Below, piece after piece: positions 22,801 through 29,611 of a stretch of DNA of 64,000 nt. This stretch comes from Ctena decussata (lineage: Eukaryota; Mollusca; Bivalvia; Lucinida; Lucinidae): assembly GCA_963989385.1 (NCBI GenBank), contig OZ022500.1:105565842-105629841 (forward strand). Reading direction: 5' to 3'. The notes below the pieces were generated by a model. That model ran no database searches. It saw only the letters and a program-made list of their open reading frames with translations, and was not told where the DNA came from. Position 1 is the first letter of the stretch, and each line of letters opens with the position of its first letter. A program made the translations under genes and the position numbers.

Positions 22801-23998
22801 TTGCGTCAAGCGAACGCCACATGTACCAATCAAGAAGTTTGTTTACCTTAGACGTCGCTTGACGACAACGTCACATGATCAAAAGTCGTTCGTCGGTGTT
22901 TGAAGCTAGTTTAGTTGCTCTAAAAGGTTTATCTATGGCGAGTCAGTGGCAAGTAAGCTTTTATTTCTCTTGTTGTATGCATATTATTCAATTGCTGGTA
23001 AGCGAATTTACCATATTAAAATTTTGTTGTTGGTGGTGGTGAGTTGCTGCATTAGCTGTGCCTATTAAAACAACATCTAATATGTAATATGTTCTTTTTC
23101 TCTCCAGATGTAAAGTTTCAGAAACGATTGCAACAATTCCCCTGGGTTACGCGGATGGTTATTTAAGAAACATGTTTGATATTGGACAGCTTACCACACT
23201 AAACGGTAAGACGGACCAAATATCCGTTGAATTAGGATGGATGGATGATTTGGCGGTTTTACGTCCTGTTCAACAGTATTTCAATTATATCAGGACGACG
23301 ACTGAGAGGGTGATTGTGCAGGGCTCTGTATTAGGTTCGGACCCGACCTCGTAATCCAAAGTTGAGAGCGATAACAACTCGGCCACGAGAGCGTTTCCTT
23401 TAAATCAGGACAAAGGCATTTACACGAAAATATTCCCTGGTATAATATTCTTATAAGAAAAGAAAATCAGTTTATTTCTTTATTCGAAACAAGAGCGTGG
23501 ATCTGATGACAACAGGAAAAATCAAACAGAAGTCATACAAAACACGTATTACCTGTATCCAGTTGTAAAATACTTGACTTCAAAGGCTGTGATACGTGTA
23601 CTAGTTGGGGATAAGTTTGAAATCTCGTCCCCATGTAACCATTGAAATCGATGTAATACGATGTTCTGCCTGCAGCTGGGCCATGCGACATGTGTTTTGC
23701 GGCGTAATCAGAAATCCTTTCTTGCTTTTTAGGCGTTGTGTGTCCCGTGGTCGGCCGAGTGTCGATGGATGGAATCACCATTAAACTACCGGATGAAGTC
23801 AAAGAATGTCGAGAGTTCTACGTCATGAAAGATGACTTCAACATGACGAATTCAGCAGTAGCTATTTCAAAACAAACAAATACTATTCCGTATGAAGTTT
23901 GTACCAACCTGGACAGACGGTTACCGAGGATTTATATAGCTGATACTAAAATAGTTACATTTAATCATGTTGACGTTGAGGACAATATTTGTATGTGA
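7713..23998 (+). CDS. alr: Alanine racemase copy 1 (nine exons, 409 aa)
   Basis: PLP-dependent alanine racemase interconverting L- and D-alanine; the family acts as a homodimer with two composite active sites. Exons joined by GT-AG sites: 7713-7842, 11704-11862, 12761-12867, 14089-14196, 14602-14723, 15881-15990, 21547-21676, 23108-23205 and 23733-23998, totalling 1230 nt. Visible motifs are [11 protein letters not shown] with PLP lysine K50, [11 protein letters not shown] (K148 and R155, equivalent to bacterial K129/R136), [21 protein letters not shown] (R235), the catalytic-Tyr motif GYADGY (Y303) and VGRVSMD (D334). There is no obvious signal or transit peptide, so a cytosolic location is inferred. 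The ATG lies three codons after an in-frame TAG. At 409 residues it is slightly longer than bacterial enzymes (~360-390). It converges on the paralogue at 38084-50918. A role in D-alanine osmolyte metabolism is inferred from bivalve physiology. Confidence 0.93.
7898..8128. mobile_element. P1 palindromic MITE in alr copy 1 intron 1
   Basis: Begins 56 bp after the exon 1 donor. The arms carry ACCCAACAAAGTTGC, CAGCCTGGGCATCCACC and the complementary CACTTTCTTGGTTTTGTC then GTGTCACGGCTCAA. It is more diverged from the family consensus than the copy at 33963. Confidence 0.7.
8344..8665 (-). repeat. SINE-like repeat (reverse) with internal 31-bp tandem array
   Basis: On the minus strand it ends with the tail GACTGAAATACTGTCTC then GCCGTTAAACCCAAAACA. 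Within it, a 31-bp unit beginning CAGTAGGCCCTTGCCC is repeated three times from 8502 to 8594, with a partial fourth. The same repeat, split by an insertion, flanks the Helentron-like element at 46753-49794. Confidence 0.7.
8502..8600. repeat. 31-bp tandem repeat, 3.2 copies
   Basis: Three identical units of 31 bp starting at 8502, 8533 and 8564, with a partial fourth at 8595. Identity suggests recent expansion. It sits inside the SINE-like repeat in intron 1. Confidence 0.9.
8832..9180 (-). pseudogene. Decayed CR1/Jockey-type LINE C-terminal fragment
   Basis: Minus-strand translation, with one stop and one frameshift, yields [16 protein letters not shown], then [19 protein letters not shown], then [18 protein letters not shown] and [19 protein letters not shown]. 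These match the C-terminal tail of CR1-like reverse transcriptases and align with the end of the element at 47403-49253. It is too decayed to contain a long ORF. Confidence 0.75.
9688..9930 (+). repeat. SINE fragment, tRNA-type B box
   Basis: Starts within a tRNA-like region containing the B-box-like GTCCCGAGTTCGAACCC, followed by a conserved body with GTGCCGTCCTTCGGATCGG, GACGTTAACTGGAGGCCC and CAGGTTAAAGATCCC. The 5' half including the A box is missing. Intron 1 of alr copy 1. Confidence 0.7.
10835..10905. repeat. Short palindromic repeat (GATCAGAC family)
   Basis: GCAAATAGTGTAGAACC and its complement GGGTCTACACTATTTGC enclose inverted GATCAGACTG and CAGTCTGGTC motifs. Same family as 20-85. 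A partial relative lies at about 10297-10345. Confidence 0.7.
10906..11703. other. End of alr copy 1 intron 1, nothing recognised
   Basis: AT-rich sequence with pyrimidine tracts. The exon 2 acceptor follows TTTTGCATTACAG. Open frames here are short and low-complexity. Confidence 0.5.
11704..11862 (+). CDS. alr: alr copy 1, exon 2 (PLP lysine)
   Basis: Residues 44-96. Carries [11 protein letters not shown], the PLP-attachment signature with K50, followed by [18 protein letters not shown]. Acceptor CATTACAG, donor GTGAGT at 11863, phase 1 on both sides. At 159 nt it has the same length as exon 2 of copy 2. Confidence 0.95.
11931..12086 (+). pseudogene. Two tandem pseudo-copies of the alr exon 2 3' end
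   Basis: Segments 11931-12010 and 12023-12086 each resemble 11798-11875, the last ~65 nt of exon 2 plus its donor: AGCAAGCG, then GAGCTC, then CATGTCCTTG and GAGTACTATA. Both share a one-base deletion between AGCAAGCG and GAGCTC that shifts the frame. The donor GGTGAGT has become GCTGAGT in the first and GGCGAGT in the second, and neither has an acceptor. They are decayed by-products of local tandem duplication within intron 2. Confidence 0.85.
12128..12176 (+). repeat. G-rich low-complexity tract
   Basis: Several runs of five or six G separated by single T or A (GGGGGTGGGGGTGGGGGG), on the coding strand of alr copy 1 intron 2. It has G-quadruplex potential; no other function is evident. Confidence 0.6.
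12262..12356 (-). repeat. tRNA-derived SINE head (reverse)
   Basis: On the minus strand it carries an A-box-like block near 12345 and a B box complementary to GATCGAACCCGGGAC, with CTACAGTC. It resembles the heads of the SINEs at 13811 and 53245. Truncated; not a functional tRNA. Confidence 0.6.
12761..12867 (+). CDS. alr: alr copy 1, exon 3
   Basis: Residues 97-132. Encodes [20 protein letters not shown] followed by [12 protein letters not shown], the helix-strand segment after the cofactor lysine. Acceptor TTTTACAG, donor GTATCT, phase 1 to 0. It is 39 nt shorter than exon 3 of copy 2, with a different C-terminal part. Confidence 0.88.
12992..13056. repeat. Palindrome in alr copy 1 intron 3
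   Basis: TCTTACTTATAATTCGAGAG with GAGCATGG pairs with CCATGCTCCTCTTGAATT and GTAAGTGAGA around a 9-bp loop. A further CCATGCTCC lies at about 13230, so it may be one end of a slightly longer element. Confidence 0.65.
13811..13995 (+). repeat. tRNA-derived SINE, full-length-looking
   Basis: The head has A-box TAGCTCAGTAGG and B-box GGTCCCGGGTTCGTGCC. It is followed by a body and the tail GATATGACTGAAATACTG then TTAAAAAGGACGTTAAATCG with a CATC-rich end. The same family is reversed at 53245-53418. It lies in intron 3, in sense orientation. The acceptor stem does not fold as a canonical tRNA. Confidence 0.8.
14089..14196 (+). CDS. alr: alr copy 1, exon 4
   Basis: Residues 133-168. Contains [14 protein letters not shown], with K148 and R155 at the positions of the bacterial carbamylated lysine and cofactor-phenolate arginine. 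Acceptor TCTGACAG, donor GTATGC, phase 0 to 0. Confidence 0.93.
14602..14723 (+). CDS. alr: alr copy 1, exon 5
   Basis: Residues 169-208 plus two bases. Encodes [20 protein letters not shown], with the conserved HFA barrel segment. Acceptor TTCATGTAG, donor GTATTT. At 122 nt it is identical in length to its counterpart in copy 2. Confidence 0.93.
14745..14908 (-). repeat. SINE (reverse), GTGAGTGAGTGA tail type
   Basis: Starts with (GTGA)n and GGGTTTAACGTCCCACC, then ATACGGAGACGTGGAGC, CTCATCCGAGAGACCGG and a tRNA-like head toward 14908. A better-preserved copy of the same family lies at 56906-57068, also reversed. Intron 5. Confidence 0.75.
15333..15686. repeat. Truncated copy of the GGTGAGGTGGGAG element
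   Basis: About 350 bp closely similar to the left end of the large element at 17428 (TTAAGTGAGGTGGGAG at the edge, then AATTGACAAAACACATGA and GGCGTTCTATGGAAAA). It ends at TAGGTCGCCGACTTCAC, where the similarity stops. Intron 5. Confidence 0.8.
15783..15865. repeat. CCCAGNNGGCACA-type MITE, GAATCAAC variety
   Basis: Begins CCCAGTGGCCACACAGC and continues with an iterated ATTGAATCAAC motif, ending near ATGTTGATTAA just before the exon 6 acceptor. It resembles 46527-46612. Its terminus is shared with the ACGTC-type elements at 35857, 45849 and 57599. Confidence 0.55.
15881..15990 (+). CDS. alr: alr copy 1, exon 6
   Basis: Residues 209-245. Encodes [12 protein letters not shown] and [17 protein letters not shown], with R235 matching the arginine that hydrogen-bonds the PLP pyridine nitrogen in bacterial enzymes. 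Donor GTAAGT, phase 2 to 1. The length of 110 nt is the same in copy 2. Confidence 0.93.
15991..17427. other. alr copy 1 intron 6, left part
   Basis: AT-rich sequence. A diverged ACGTC-type repeat lies near 16765-16870 (CACGTTACGTCAAAATGACG through AACGTCATTTCGACG). No exon was recognised. Confidence 0.45.
17785..18345 (+). repeat. Internal direct duplication, copy A
   Basis: Begins TTAAATGCCCGGCCTG and includes CATGGTGACGTT, two AGTTGACGGGCAC motifs and GACTTCGTCGACTC followed by a CT microsatellite. The second copy starts at 19485. The two copies are 1.7 kb apart and about 90 percent similar by eye. Confidence 0.8.
18832..18995. repeat. Palindrome around GTGATATGATCTAC
   Basis: AGTTCAGCTCTATCACTGAA and AATAATTCACTGTTTG, with GTCAGTTGTAAGTAGAT, pair with the mirrored ATCTACTTTACAACTGAC and CAAACAGTGAATTATT, ending in CACTGCTAGAGCTGATC. 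This ~160-bp hairpin element lies within the larger TIR element in intron 6. Confidence 0.75.
19485..20026 (+). repeat. Internal direct duplication, copy B
   Basis: The counterpart of 17785-18345, with a shorter CT microsatellite. It is directly followed by the second copy of the CAGTTTCTCCTC block, which reads into the insertion site of the nested element at 20139. Confidence 0.8.
20139..21188. mobile_element. Nested 1.05 kb TIR transposon with ACG duplication
   Basis: Ends are CTGTCAGAGAGTGGTTTTTC and the complement of CTGTCAGAGAGTAGCTTTTC. ACG is present on both sides (20136-20138 and 21189-21191). The undisrupted target GTTGACGCCATCTTG is visible in the duplicated block near 19470, so insertion and 3-bp duplication can be read directly. 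The termini are built of repeated GGGGGAAA and GGAAAAATGGCTATA motifs in both orientations. No transposase. Confidence 0.85.
20618..20705 (-). repeat. tRNA-like SINE head inside the nested transposon
   Basis: On the minus strand it has TGGACTAGTGTTCACC (A-box-like) and GTGGGCTCGACTCCCG (B-box-like). It lacks the standard SINE tail found elsewhere in the window, so it is a fragment or a different family. Confidence 0.55.
21547..21676 (+). CDS. alr: alr copy 1, exon 7
   Basis: Residues 246-288 plus two bases. Encodes the barrel-to-beta-domain linker: [20 protein letters not shown] and KVGYDQTYT. Acceptor AAATTTCAG, donor GTGAGG. The 130-nt length matches copy 2. Confidence 0.93.
22271..22410. 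repeat. 140-bp palindrome (ATCATTGGTCTC ends)
   Basis: ATCATTGGTCTCAGATGCGG and complement CCGCATCGGAGACCAATGAT frame arms containing GACAGGGAAAT, CCCTCGGGCACAA and GTGTGTCGGAAAC. The loop is only about 16 bp. Non-coding foldback element. Confidence 0.85.
22521..22673. repeat. 153-bp palindrome (AAGAATTAAAATTTGATT ends)
   Basis: The left arm contains CAGCGTTCATCGTGTGATGA and the right arm its complement TCATCACACGATGAACGCTG. The inner part CTACAATTCCATGAACCGCG pairs loosely with CGCTTCTTGTAGAATTTT. Non-coding foldback repeat in intron 7. Confidence 0.8.
23108..23205 (+). CDS. alr: alr copy 1, exon 8 (catalytic tyrosine)
   Basis: Residues 289-321. Encodes [17 protein letters not shown]303 of GYADGY corresponds to the second catalytic base (Tyr265 in the Geobacillus enzyme). 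Acceptor TCTCTCCAG, donor GTAAGA. The 98-nt length matches copy 2. Confidence 0.95.
23217..23400 (-). repeat. SINE-like repeat (reverse)
   Basis: Contains the reversed tail signature (ACGTCCTGTTCAACAGTATT then TCAATTATATCAGGACG) and, upstream on the minus strand, a degenerate tRNA-like head around CGGACCCGACCTCGTAATCC. Lies just inside intron 8. Confidence 0.55.
23733..23998 (+). CDS. alr: alr copy 1, exon 9 (C-terminal domain)
   Basis: Residues 322-409 and the TGA stop. Encodes [27 protein letters not shown] and [19 protein letters not shown] of the beta-strand C-terminal domain. The residue aligned by motif with bacterial Tyr354 is R383. Acceptor CTTTTTAG. Confidence 0.95.
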
Positions 23999-24843
23999 TA
24001 GCAATTGGTGCGACCATTGGGGTCTTAGCTAATTTTAGATGGAAAGGGTTACTGCATTTCACAACCTCAGTATCATATAATTGGTCTACCCGTGGTAGAC
24101 AAATTATTCAGGGCGATGTAAGACACAGAGATATTGAAGTTCAAGGACGAATGCAGGCTTGTACACCTGCGAAGCCTGGTTGAGTTCTTCGCTTTTCTGT
24201 CACATTGTGCCTTTCCAAAATCAAAACAAAGACGTGACGCTCTTGATCACGAATCTCTGTTACAACTGATTGTAGATAAGATTGAATTTCGAGAAAATTC
24301 TGAGATATTTTATTCGTTCTACATAGATACATATGTTGTGTCCACTCATTACACCTTCTCAGTGATACAACATATGCTTTTATTGAGAAATAAGTAAAAA
24401 TTCTTGAAATTTTCATCAAAACGCTTATTACTGTACGTAACCCTTGCGAATTAATATCGTCTTGTAAATCACATTTATGACATATTTTACAAAGAAAAAG
24501 GTTTACCAATTAGTGAGTTTATGAATTCTGCATAATTATGAACAGATGATGTTTAATTTTGTATGATAAAAATTTTTCGACGAAGTTCAAATGTTATTCA
24601 ATTGCAACATGTTACCTTTTAGTAATTTTAAATGATATTGTGATAATTTGAGTTGCATCTGTAGCAAATCTGTCACACGGTTTATGCAAATTATGCTGGG
24701 CCACGACAATCAAGACCTTAAAAATGTGAAATGCACATGGCCTGACCAACGTGTGCATGTGCACAAGTTCGTCAGAGCATTCACAATTTGCATATGAAGT
24801 CTGATAGATTTTCTCGAGATGCAGTTTAGCCCATTTGACTATA
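23999..24843. other. 3' flank / probable 3' UTR of alr copy 1
   Basis: No coding sequence or repeat boundary was recognised after the stop. No canonical AATAAA lies in the first 1.5 kb that can be assigned with confidence; AATAAA motifs occur at about 25614 and 25676. Confidence 0.4.
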
Positions 24844-24844
24844 T

Positions 24845-25083
24845 GAGCCACATCATGTGACTTCCAACAATGTGGCAGTTTTGTCAGGTGATATTCAAAT
24901 CATCCTCCTTATTTATACAGGGTTATCAGAGACCTCACTGTTGGTTCACAGGCTTAGGCCAATACCATAGATGGCTGATGTGACAAGCGAAAGCTTTGAT
25001 CAGACTGCACTTATGTGCAGTCTGATCGAAGCCTTGGCTTGTCACCAATGCCACATCGTTGGAAATCACATGATGTGGCTCAA
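24845..25083. mobile_element. Diverged P1-like palindromic MITE
   Basis: Ends ATGAGCCACATCATGTGA and complement TCACATGATGTGGCTCAA. It has an internal GATCAGACTGCAC / GTGCAGTCTGATC hairpin and AGCTTTGATC / GATCGAAGCC. It shares the GAGCC terminus and the GATCAGACTG core with family P1 but has different spacers. Confidence 0.7.
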
Positions 25084-25184
25084 TTATCTGTGATAGTAAT
25101 AAGGTGAATCGATACACTTTCACGGGAAGAAACACTGCCATTCTCAGTTTTGCCTCCCCTGTCAACCTCTTAAAGAAAAGACCT

Positions 25185-25405
25185 GGGGCCGTATTCATAA
25201 AACCACTTAAGTCGTTGCTATGCTGTTGCTAAGGCTGAATATCTATAAAGGAGATTACCTACAACTATGAAATTTGGTCTGGAGGAACAGTCTTTGTAAG
25301 ACTGTTCCTCCAGAGCAAATTTCATAGTTGTTGAATCTCCTTCAAAGAAATTTAGCCTTAGCAACAGCATAGCAACCACTTAAGTCGTTTTATGAGTATG
25401 GCCCC
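25185..25405. mobile_element. Palindromic MITE, family P3, second copy
   Basis: 221 bp with GGGGCCGTATTCATAAAA ends and a central GGAGGAACAGTCTT hairpin. It is nearly identical to 2857-3079 but the arms appear swapped at the diverged positions, meaning the insertion is in the opposite orientation. Confidence 0.85.
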
Positions 25406-25409
25406 AGAG

Positions 25410-25530
25410 TTCTTAAGAGTAAGCATAATTTTGGGAGGGTATCGTCGCCCAGGAAAGCAAACATGAAGTCACAAAAGTTGTTTCCCTTTGACAAAATGGC
25501 GGAAAAACGTGGAAATGTACCCGTATACCA
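25410..25530. repeat. Interspersed repeat with AAGCAAACATGAAGTCACAA
   Basis: Part of a family sharing a block like GGAAGCAAACAGGAAGTCAC, AAAAGTTGTTCCCCT and AATGGCG. Other copies lie near 33180-33400, 35700-36000, 41690-41900, 52125-52330 and 59815-59970. No coding content; class unknown. Confidence 0.65.
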
Positions 25531-28500
25531 TACGTTAATTTTCTGCTGGTTTGTAAATATTTGAACTAGTATATTTTAACTAGTATATTTTAACAGTAGA
25601 CTTTGAATATGTTGAATAAACCAATAAATGCAAAAGCTGTGAGAAAGAATGTTTATGATACATGAGGATATTGTAACAATAAATTCGTTGTTTGTAAATA
25701 GGTTGTATATTTAACAAACGATGACAGTTCATTTTACAGATGTTATCAAGTCAATAAAGATGCGTATGAAAATTATATATAATTTTATGTCAGTCTCTCA
25801 TCATGTTCGTATCCTTCATTAAACAAACATGCGTTTTGAATAAAAAGCGCCGCATTATATGAAAAAACGCACCTCTATGAGAGGGACGTTAATCTGACCG
25901 TCCTCAAGTATCTTAACCATACTCAATTTTGGATTTTGGATACAGGGTAGTAACAAAGGACCTCTATGATTAAGGCGAGGATTTTCCCCCATTAGACCGG
26001 CGCGACAGGCCCGAATTTTCAAAAGTATAAATTGTGCAGACTTTTCTTAGCACAGCTTCCACAAATATGTAAACCGTATGAAATCAGATCATTTGTGATT
26101 CAGACCCAAAGACGCGGGGAGATAATCCAGTCTGACCCTACCTACCCTACATTCAAGTTTTTCGTATTCCTCATTTTTTTGAGGTAATTTAAATATTGAA
26201 ATCAGTCATTCATTCCATAATTTTTTGTCATAAATGCATGCTAAATACACGCATTTCACAATACAAAGCAATGATTTTCATCTTGTTACGCCTGACTGGC
26301 ATTTAAACAGGCAGAAGCACAGTTATACTTCCGGTAAAAGGGGGCCAAAAGAGAACGCTTCACTATATTTAAAATACAAGTACTCCCCCCCCCCCCCCTA
26401 ACCCAGCATTTCCTTCATGCAGCAGACTTATGCGATGCAAGTACGCAATATGTATGAGTGGGAAGCTTGGTCACGGGGGGGGGGGAATGATACTCAGTAG
26501 GCCAAAGAAGAAGAATGGTCAACAGTAGCACTGTGATCTTGAAGGATTATATTGTGTACCATGACATTGAAATGAGGTCAAGGTCACATACATATAGTCA
26601 AAACTATCCAGTTTTGTCTGTTATGTAAGTAATGTAAGTCAAAAATGGTGAAGTGCACACAATAAATCATTATTTCAACTATCAGTTTGAGGATAATTTA
26701 CAATTTATCTCAACAATGACGTCAACGTCAACGTATTTTTAACGTACTTTACATAGACACAAACACTAGAAAATTCATTTGTCATGCAAGTTACATGTCA
26801 GAGTCATAAATGCAAAGCAGAAGTCAATGATCCGTATAACTTTTTAATCGTGGGGAAAATTCATGCCTTAAGCATAGAAGTCCTTGTTTAAAATGACCGC
26901 ACAAAAGGACGGGTTACACTTTGGCCGTTTTTGTGCCCACGACCGATCTTGATAAAATTCATGTTGATAAAAGCTTGACATTTGGCAGTTTATATAAGCA
27001 CATTTTTAAATTTGCGGTATCATAAATAATCACGTGACTTCCGGTTTACTGCATATGGGGTGCTGAACGGGGTACACTAACTTCCTGCGGTTTTTCGATA
27101 TAATCAGCCATTCCGCTGACATATCAGCCCTCCAAACTGACAGATATAATACTTTTGGTTCTTATCCACAGTCTAAAAGAGATATTTCCGCTAAAAAAAT
27201 CTAGTAAGGAGTAATTTTATTTGAATTTTTACGAAACCTCAGAACAGTAGATTTTACAAGTGTTTATTAACACAATAATAAGCATATAAAGCGTTTGTTT
27301 TTGTGAAAATAATAAAACAAATGAACAGCTAGTCGATTATAACCAACCGATATTGTTAAACAAATGTATTCTTGGCGAAACGCTTTGCACGCTTGTGCTC
27401 TGGCAAGTGCGTGGAACGGTCATCAACCTTCTTCTTTTCTTAAGCATTATTCACTATTTATACATATAATGAAAGCTTCATCATATCAAATATTAATAAA
27501 CATGTATGAAGTATTACGTATTTATGGATGCTACACAGGTACAGATGTTTAAAATATTAGACAAAATCAGTGAACCAAGACATTAAGGTCACAGGGACCT
27601 ACATGTAGTACCAAATGAGACGCAGCGTTGAAGGTTTTTACTATTCCAAGTCCGAGCAAGATTCAATTAAACATTAGTTCGAAATAAAACATTTATTCAA
27701 TGGATCCTGAAATACAAGTCACAATGACCTACAAATAGTATGACGTCATCTGCAATGTCTGACTGATCCATTGTCGTTAGTATGATGCATATATAATGTT
27801 GAATATTTAAGAAAAGAACAGTGAACTTTTAAATATATGTCACACTTACCTAACAGTATGAGGATTTTTTTCATCGTTTGACTGCCCAACTATTTGTTAT
27901 TATGTTGCAAATCCAAAAACCGTGTTGAGAAATAAGTGAAAATCCTGGTCCATGCATAAAGTTTAAAGACTCAGTATGCATGGATGCTTTGCAGGTCCTA
28001 CAATTAATGGATATGATCTGATCAAATATCAGCATTCTTACCCCAATGCAAAGATATCAAAAGAGGTAAGGAAAAAGCTCATCCAAGTAACTTTTCTTAT
28101 AAAGTTAGTGGACCAAAGTTCAAGATCACAGAATTTTACAATGCATCAGCTTCAGGCAGAGGAATACATCATCTGACCACGTCGCAACATTATAACATCA
28201 GAGGTTATATTACAGCATGATGATGGAGGACATTCAGTCTAACGCCTTCCATACACATATTACGCCATACCGATACGCATGCCCAGCGCTGCGCTCCCCT
28301 CCCCCCTCCGAAGCCCCTCCCCCCCCCCCACACACACACATACACACACGGAAGCCTTGGTAGGGGCATTACAAACACATGCTACATAGATGAACACTTT
28401 GAGAAAGATGTGTTGTGTCGAATAATGCCTCTATTTTCTATCAGTTACAAAATATACTGCTGCTATTTTGATATAAATCCTTTAGTCCTAGTGTTGGATA

Positions 28501-28538
28501 CATGAAAATTTACCCAAAAAGTTTATTTTTCGTTTACT
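25531..28538. other. Intergenic, no gene recognised
   Basis: AT-rich sequence with poly-C/poly-G tracts at about 26384-26398 and 26475-26487 and a CA-rich/C-rich stretch near 28310-28350. Short ORFs at 27364-27552 and 27976-28176 have no recognisable domain. Confidence 0.45.
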
Positions 28539-28633
28539 CCTACCCTCGTAACCACTGTAATAAGACCCGATGATGATGAATATGTATATGAGGAATAATT
28601 ATATATAAAAATTGTAGTGGTTACGAGGGTAGG
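28539..28633. repeat. 95-bp TIR mini-element
   Basis: Inverted ends CCTACCCTCGTAACCACT and AGTGGTTACGAGGGTAGG enclose about 60 bp of AT-rich sequence. Too short for coding; probably a very small MITE. Confidence 0.65.
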
Positions 28634-28909
28634 ATGAAGTTAAATTTGGATGCATAGTGGACGTTGGTAGTTCAAATTCCCATAGGCTCAATGTTAAATG
28701 TTGCAGACAGTACATGTATTCAATCGGAAAATTAACTTAAAAGGCTTTAAAATACGGGAAAATGAAATCGTACAGAATAAACTAGAAACATATAGGTAAC
28801 ATTTCTGTATGTTTTTGTGGTTATCTGCCTACCTTCGAAAATCGGCCTTTTCAGTGGGCACATTGCAATAGTAAAGTGTAACTCGTCCTTTGTTTCGATT
28901 TTCCAAAAA

Positions 28910-29240
28910 AAAATATATAATTTTCCTAAGAATTTTTTAGTTCTGGTCTGCACTGATAAGTGTCCCGGCAACAACGCCCGGCGTATCTATAAAAATATAT
29001 ATATTTTTTCTAAGAATATTTTAATGCTGGTCTGCACTGATAAGTGTCCCGGCAACAACGCCCGGCGTATCTTTAAAACAATTATATAATTTTCCTGATA
29101 TTTTTTTTATTCTGGTCCGCACTAAATGCCCCGACAACAACACCCAGCGTATCTATTAAAAATTATATAATTTTCCTAAGAATTTTTTAATTCTGGTCGG
29201 CACTGATAAGTGCCCCGGCAACAACGCCCGGCGTATCCGT
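28910..29240 (+). repeat. ~83-bp tandem repeat, four copies
   Basis: Four units each contain TTTTCCTAAGAATTTTTTA, TCTGGTCTGCACTGATAAG and CCCGGCAACAACGCCCGGCG. They start near 28918, 29003, 29087 and 29166. Copies differ by a few substitutions, the third most. No ORF spans the array meaningfully. Confidence 0.85.
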
Positions 29241-29611
29241 CTTCATCATTCTTATGCATTATACTGGTAGCGTTTCATTTCTAGATGAAAATCAATGTGG
29301 AGACGCACACCCAACACTCGTCCGGTATCAGTTTTACTGGCCAATCTTTACCAAGCAGATTCCAAATGTCTGCTAAGAAAGGTTATTCGGAAGTAACAAT
29401 GTCATTTCAAAAGCTGCGCAGGAATTTGTATCCATATCTGGAAGACCAAAAATAGAGCCGTATTGGTTATAAACTAGGCAATGTCAGGAGAAATGAGCCG
29501 TGGTACGCCAAAGCCAACAAAATGATATGTGTACCCTGCAAAGACTCAGAATAGCCTGGGCGTCCGCCCAGTCTGATCAGAGTTTTCGATGTGCGCTTAA
29601 AGGATAGCTAA

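Larger units (their letters stand above)
21677..23107. other. alr copy 1 intron 7 with two long palindromes
   Basis: Holds the palindromes at 22271-22410 and 22521-22673. The rest is AT-rich sequence with no recognised exon. Confidence 0.5.

Noticed and set aside
23989..24397. ORFs overlapping the end of alr copy 1
   Set aside because: Different frame from the clear exon 9 terminus and no family features; likely 3' UTR.
28910..29240. CRISPR-like array of four units
   Set aside because: Units are direct tandem repeats with no unique spacers, in a eukaryotic genome.
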